Source of the DNA: CBDCGW01 sp964430745
Lineage (GTDB): Bacteria > Acidobacteriota > UBA890
Assembly (NCBI GenBank): GCA_964430745.1
Contig: CAYSHI010000437.1
Coordinates: 1 to 29,585, forward strand
DNA length: 29,585 nucleotides
Reading direction: 5' to 3'
A program made the translations under genes and the position numbers. The notes under the pieces are model-generated. The model worked only from the letters and a program-made list of their open reading frames with translations. It searched no databases and was not told the DNA's origin. Positions 27,228 to 29,585 of this stretch are shown one piece after another. Within the stretch, counting starts at the first letter, position 1; every line of letters begins with the position of its first letter.

Positions 27228-28361
27228 GTGAACCGCGAAACGGTTCGAAAGCTACTCCTTGCCTCGAGCGTCATCGCCGCGGCCCTGTCGATTTGGTTCG
27301 GCATCCCACGGCTGCAGTCATGGAACACGCCGCGGCTCGAGCGGGTGTGGGTGGTCTCTTCAAGCCTGGGTGATGAAGTCGCCTCCGCCGGTCCCAAGGA
27401 GGTTCTCGCCGGCACTCCGGTGAACCTCTATGCCGTCGTCGAAACCACACGCCGTGGGCAGCGTCGCTTCTACGGGCCGGTCGATCGCGCTCGGCTCGGC
27501 GATGAAGGAGCGGAGATCGTCGATGTCGAGCCCTGGAGCACCTGGTGGAATGCTCTGGAGGTGCTGTGGTTCAAGGTCGAGCCGTTGTACGGCTTCTTCA
27601 ACGAGGGCTTCGACGCCGAATTCGATGCCCGCGAGATCGGTTACGGCGAGACGTTCATGCTCGCCTGGGGCTTTCGTGACCAGCATGCGGCCGACATCAC
27701 ACCCACCGGCGACGCCTTTCCGCGAATCGAGGTGGGTACGATGCGGTTCAAGGCCCAGGCCGTGGTCCGCGACGTGCGCGACAGGGTTCTCGATGACGCC
27801 ACGTCTCCCGGCCCCCAGGATGTCCACCTCGCGACCGTCGCCGAACGCCCCCACCGCGTCACCGTGAGTGCCGGCGATGGCTTGCTCGGCGCCATGCAGG
27901 GCTACTCCGGCCTCCCGTACGTACCGCTGGACGCCGGTCGATCCCCGCTCGAGCACGCGGCCGAGCGCTTCATCGGCGGCACGATCCTCGACTTCTGGAT
28001 CGCGGCGAGCCGGCGACGGGGCGCACCCGAGATGGAGTTTTTCGGTTGGGAGCAGTTGGCCGACCACGGTCAGGTGGTGGTCGAGGAGATGTTTCTCGCC
28101 GATGACGGCACCTACTACTTCACGAATGATCCGCTGCGCCCGGTGACGTTCGACGACGTCCGCGTCGGCGATTTGATCTCCATCGAAGATCACGTCGGCG
28201 TGCTGTACCAGGATCGTGGCCCCGGTGGCGCCGGCGACGGCCTGCTCAACAGCGTCGATCGGCTGCTGGGCGGGTATTTCGAGCCCTTGCGCGACATGCC
28301 GCTGGGCGACGCTTTCGTCTCGGGGATCACGGTCTACCGGATCGGGGTGCGGGCACCGTGA
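27228..28361 (+). CDS. Membrane-anchored protein with degenerate NlpC/P60-like region
   Basis: A 377-residue protein I cannot name with certainty. The GTG at 27228 starts 8 bases after the protease stop; a hydrophobic anchor lies at about 8-26. Residues about 40-210 are beta-rich with many Trp and Phe residues and no recognised motif. Residues about 225-375 recall an NlpC/P60 papain-like fold: PYVPLDAGRSPLEHAAERFIGG, then RVGDLISIEDHVGVLYQD with His322. Where such proteins carry the catalytic Cys after RFIG (ADCAD-like), this one has GTILD, with Ile253 in the Cys position. If the alignment is right it is a catalytically dead, binding-only version. The 3' end overlaps the archease start (GTGA), so it is in the same operon as the protease and the RNA-repair genes. 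Alternative: an unrelated beta-rich envelope protein. Confidence 0.7.
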   Translation: MNRETVRKLLLASSVIAAALSIWFGIPRLQSWNTPRLERVWVVSSSLGDEVASAGPKEVLAGTPVNLYAVVETTRRGQRRFYGPVDRARLGDEGAEIVDVEPWSTWWNALEVLWFKVEPLYGFFNEGFDAEFDAREIGYGETFMLAWGFRDQHAADITPTGDAFPRIEVGTMRFKAQAVVRDVRDRVLDDATSPGPQDVHLATVAERPHRVTVSAGDGLLGAMQGYSGLPYVPLDAGRSPLEHAAERFIGGTILDFWIAASRRRGAPEMEFFGWEQLADHGQVVVEEMFLADDGTYYFTNDPLRPVTFDDVRVGDLISIEDHVGVLYQDRGPGGAGDGLLNSVDRLLGGYFEPLRDMPLGDAFVSGITVYRIGVRAP

Positions 28362-28780
28362 CGGAATCCGGTCACCGCGAGATCGACCACACGGCGGACC
28401 TGGGTTTCGAGCTTTGGGCCCCCACGCTCGAGGGGCTCTACGCCGAGGGCGCGTCCGCCATCGGCGAGCTGTGCTACGACCTTGCCGCTGTGCAGCCCCG
28501 TGAGCTGCGGCGCATCCGGGTGAGCGGCTCCAACCCCGAAGAGCGACTGATACGCTGGCTGCAGGAGATCTACCTGATGCTGGAGACCGATATGTGGCTG
28601 GCGGCGGAGGCTTCAAAGGTCACGCTTGCAGACGATCGCGTCGAGGGCATCGTCCGCGGCGAGCCCCTCGACCGCGAGCGGCACACGCTGCACACGGAGA
28701 TCAAGGCCGTCACCTACCACGGCCTGAAGGTCGAGCAGGATGGAGCGACATGGCGCGCCACGGTCGTTGTCGATGTCTGA
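28358..28780 (+). CDS. Archease, RtcB cofactor protein
   Basis: Archease stimulates guanylation and multiple turnover of the RNA ligase RtcB. The 140-residue protein shows the family pattern from end to end: DHTADLGFELWA at 10-21, an EGLYAEGASAI helix, the middle IRWLQEIYLMLETD, and EIKAVTYHGLKV before the C-terminal VVVDV. The conserved acidic residues of the metal site (Asp14 in DHTAD and the terminal Asp) are kept. The start GTG at 28358 overlaps the stop of the preceding gene by 4 bases, and the stop overlaps the RtcB start, so expression is tightly coupled. The pairing with RtcB directly downstream supports the call. Confidence 0.95.
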   Translation: MTESGHREIDHTADLGFELWAPTLEGLYAEGASAIGELCYDLAAVQPRELRRIRVSGSNPEERLIRWLQEIYLMLETDMWLAAEASKVTLADDRVEGIVRGEPLDRERHTLHTEIKAVTYHGLKVEQDGATWRATVVVDV

Positions 28781-29585
28781 CCGCTCGCGTGGTCGCCGAC
28801 GCCGGGGCGGAAGGCGTGCCGGGGGACATTCCGCTTCCCGCTCGGGCACACCGGGACGACGAAGCGGCAAAGGCAAGGGTGGTCACCGTTCCGACGACCG
28901 GGGCTCGGTAGCCACCGTGCCGCCGCCGCCGGTCGAGGTTCGTCGCCTCGACGAGTTTTGCTGGGAGGTTCAGCGTCGGTCCGGTATGCGCGTGCCGGGG
29001 CGTATTTTCGCCAGCGAGCGGATGATGCGCGACATCCGGCACGACCAGAGCGCGCAACAGGTGGCGAATGTGGCGTACCTGCCGGGGATCGTCGGCGCCT
29101 CGCTGGCGATGCCCGACATTCATTGGGGGTACGGCTTTCCCATCGGCGGTGTGGCTGCCACCGACCCTGACGCCGACGGTGTCATCTCACCCGGAGGAGT
29201 CGGGTACGACATCAACTGTGGTGTTCGTGTGTTGCGGACCAACCTCACGGTGGGCGACCTCGAGGGAAAAGTGCCGCGCCTGATGGACGCGCTGTTCGGC
29301 GCCGTTCCCACCGGGGTCGGCTCGTCGAATGCCATCAAGCCGTTGTCGGTTGCCGAGATGCGCGAGGTGCTCGTCGATGGTGCCGCCCACATCGTCGGTG
29401 AGCGCGGCATGGGCACCGAACGCGATCTCATGCACACGGAGGAGAACGGCCGCTTGCGGGGGGCCGACCCGGAGCAAGTCTCGGATCGGGCGATCGAACG
29501 GGGGCGGCGGCAACTGGGTACCCTCGGGTCCGGCAATCACTTTCTCGAGATCGGTGTTGCCGACAGGATCTTCCGCCCCGACGCC
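28773..29585 (+). CDS. rtcB: RNA-splicing ligase RtcB, N-terminal part, with Arg/Gly-rich tail
   Basis: RtcB joins RNA 2',3'-cyclic phosphate or 3'-phosphate ends to 5'-OH ends using GTP and manganese. The visible 271 residues run off the window end. Core family motifs are AMPDIHWGYGFPIGGVA, GGVGYDINCGVR with metal ligands Asp146 and Cys149, and LGSGNHFLEI with His256; the guanylated His lies beyond the window. The ATG at 28773 overlaps the archease stop by 8 bases and opens with about 50 residues rich in Arg, Gly and Ser (SDRSRGRRRGGRRAGG, RSGKGKGGHRSDDRG) followed by four prolines before the usual start VEVRRLDEF. An alternative start is the GTG at 28917, which would remove the tail and leave a 136-base gap. 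The ribosome site is weak for both. Confidence 0.93.
   Translation, partial: MSDRSRGRRRRGGRRAGGHSASRSGTPGRRSGKGKGGHRSDDRGSVATVPPPPVEVRRLDEFCWEVQRRSGMRVPGRIFASERMMRDIRHDQSAQQVANVAYLPGIVGASLAMPDIHWGYGFPIGGVAATDPDADGVISPGGVGYDINCGVRVLRTNLTVGDLEGKVPRLMDALFGAVPTGVGSSNAIKPLSVAEMREVLVDGAAHIVGERGMGTERDLMHTEENGRLRGADPEQVSDRAIERGRRQLGTLGSGNHFLEIGVADRIFRPDA

Overview
The window is GC-rich, densely packed bacterial DNA carrying 17 protein-coding genes (two cut by the window edges). I see no rRNA, tRNA, insertion sequence or CRISPR array. A double-membrane bacterium is indicated by an RND pump fragment, a TolC-type outer-membrane protein with a periplasmic adaptor, and two probable lipoproteins. A VWFA-related protein of the type common in Acidobacteriota, together with a 6-bladed beta-propeller lipoprotein, makes Acidobacteriota the best guess. 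Gemmatimonadota or a related phylum cannot be excluded from sequence alone. IspG indicates the MEP route to isoprenoids.

Layout. 1-2224 (+): the C-terminal end of an RND transporter, then a beta-propeller lipoprotein. 2231-10122: a peptidoglycan-sugar salvage cluster. It holds a NamZ-type exo-muramidase on the minus strand and, divergently, a NagZ/serine-hydrolase fusion, the etherase MurQ, an SSS-family symporter and a PfkB-family kinase. 10168-17524 (-): three genes joined by ATGA stop/start overlaps, encoding a VWFA-related secreted protein, a very large lipoprotein with a six-hairpin glycosidase-like domain, and a YbdK/GCS2-type carboxylate-amine ligase. 17704-18858 (+): ispG. 19030-24922 (-): a MacA-like adaptor, two different MacB/FtsX-type permeases and a TolC-like protein, with no ATPase gene among them. 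24923-25356: a divergent regulatory gap. 25357-29585 (+): a coupled operon of a tandem-protease HtrA, a membrane-anchored protein with a degenerate NlpC/P60-like region, archease, and the RNA ligase RtcB (cut by the window end).

How the genes fit together. The most coherent system is the salvage cluster. The reconstruction is as follows: the serine-hydrolase domain strips stem peptides, NagZ and NamZ release GlcNAc and MurNAc one sugar at a time outside the cytoplasm, the symporter imports the sugar, the PfkB kinase phosphorylates it, and MurQ removes lactate from MurNAc-6-phosphate to give GlcNAc-6-phosphate. No PTS transporter, AmpG permease or AnmK kinase lies here, so the kinase is a candidate for a little-described solution to MurNAc phosphorylation. 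The second notable unit joins a double-headed HtrA protease to the archease/RtcB RNA-repair pair, and its RtcB appears to carry an Arg/Gly-rich tail. Enzyme families are read from motifs; pathway and partnership statements are inference.
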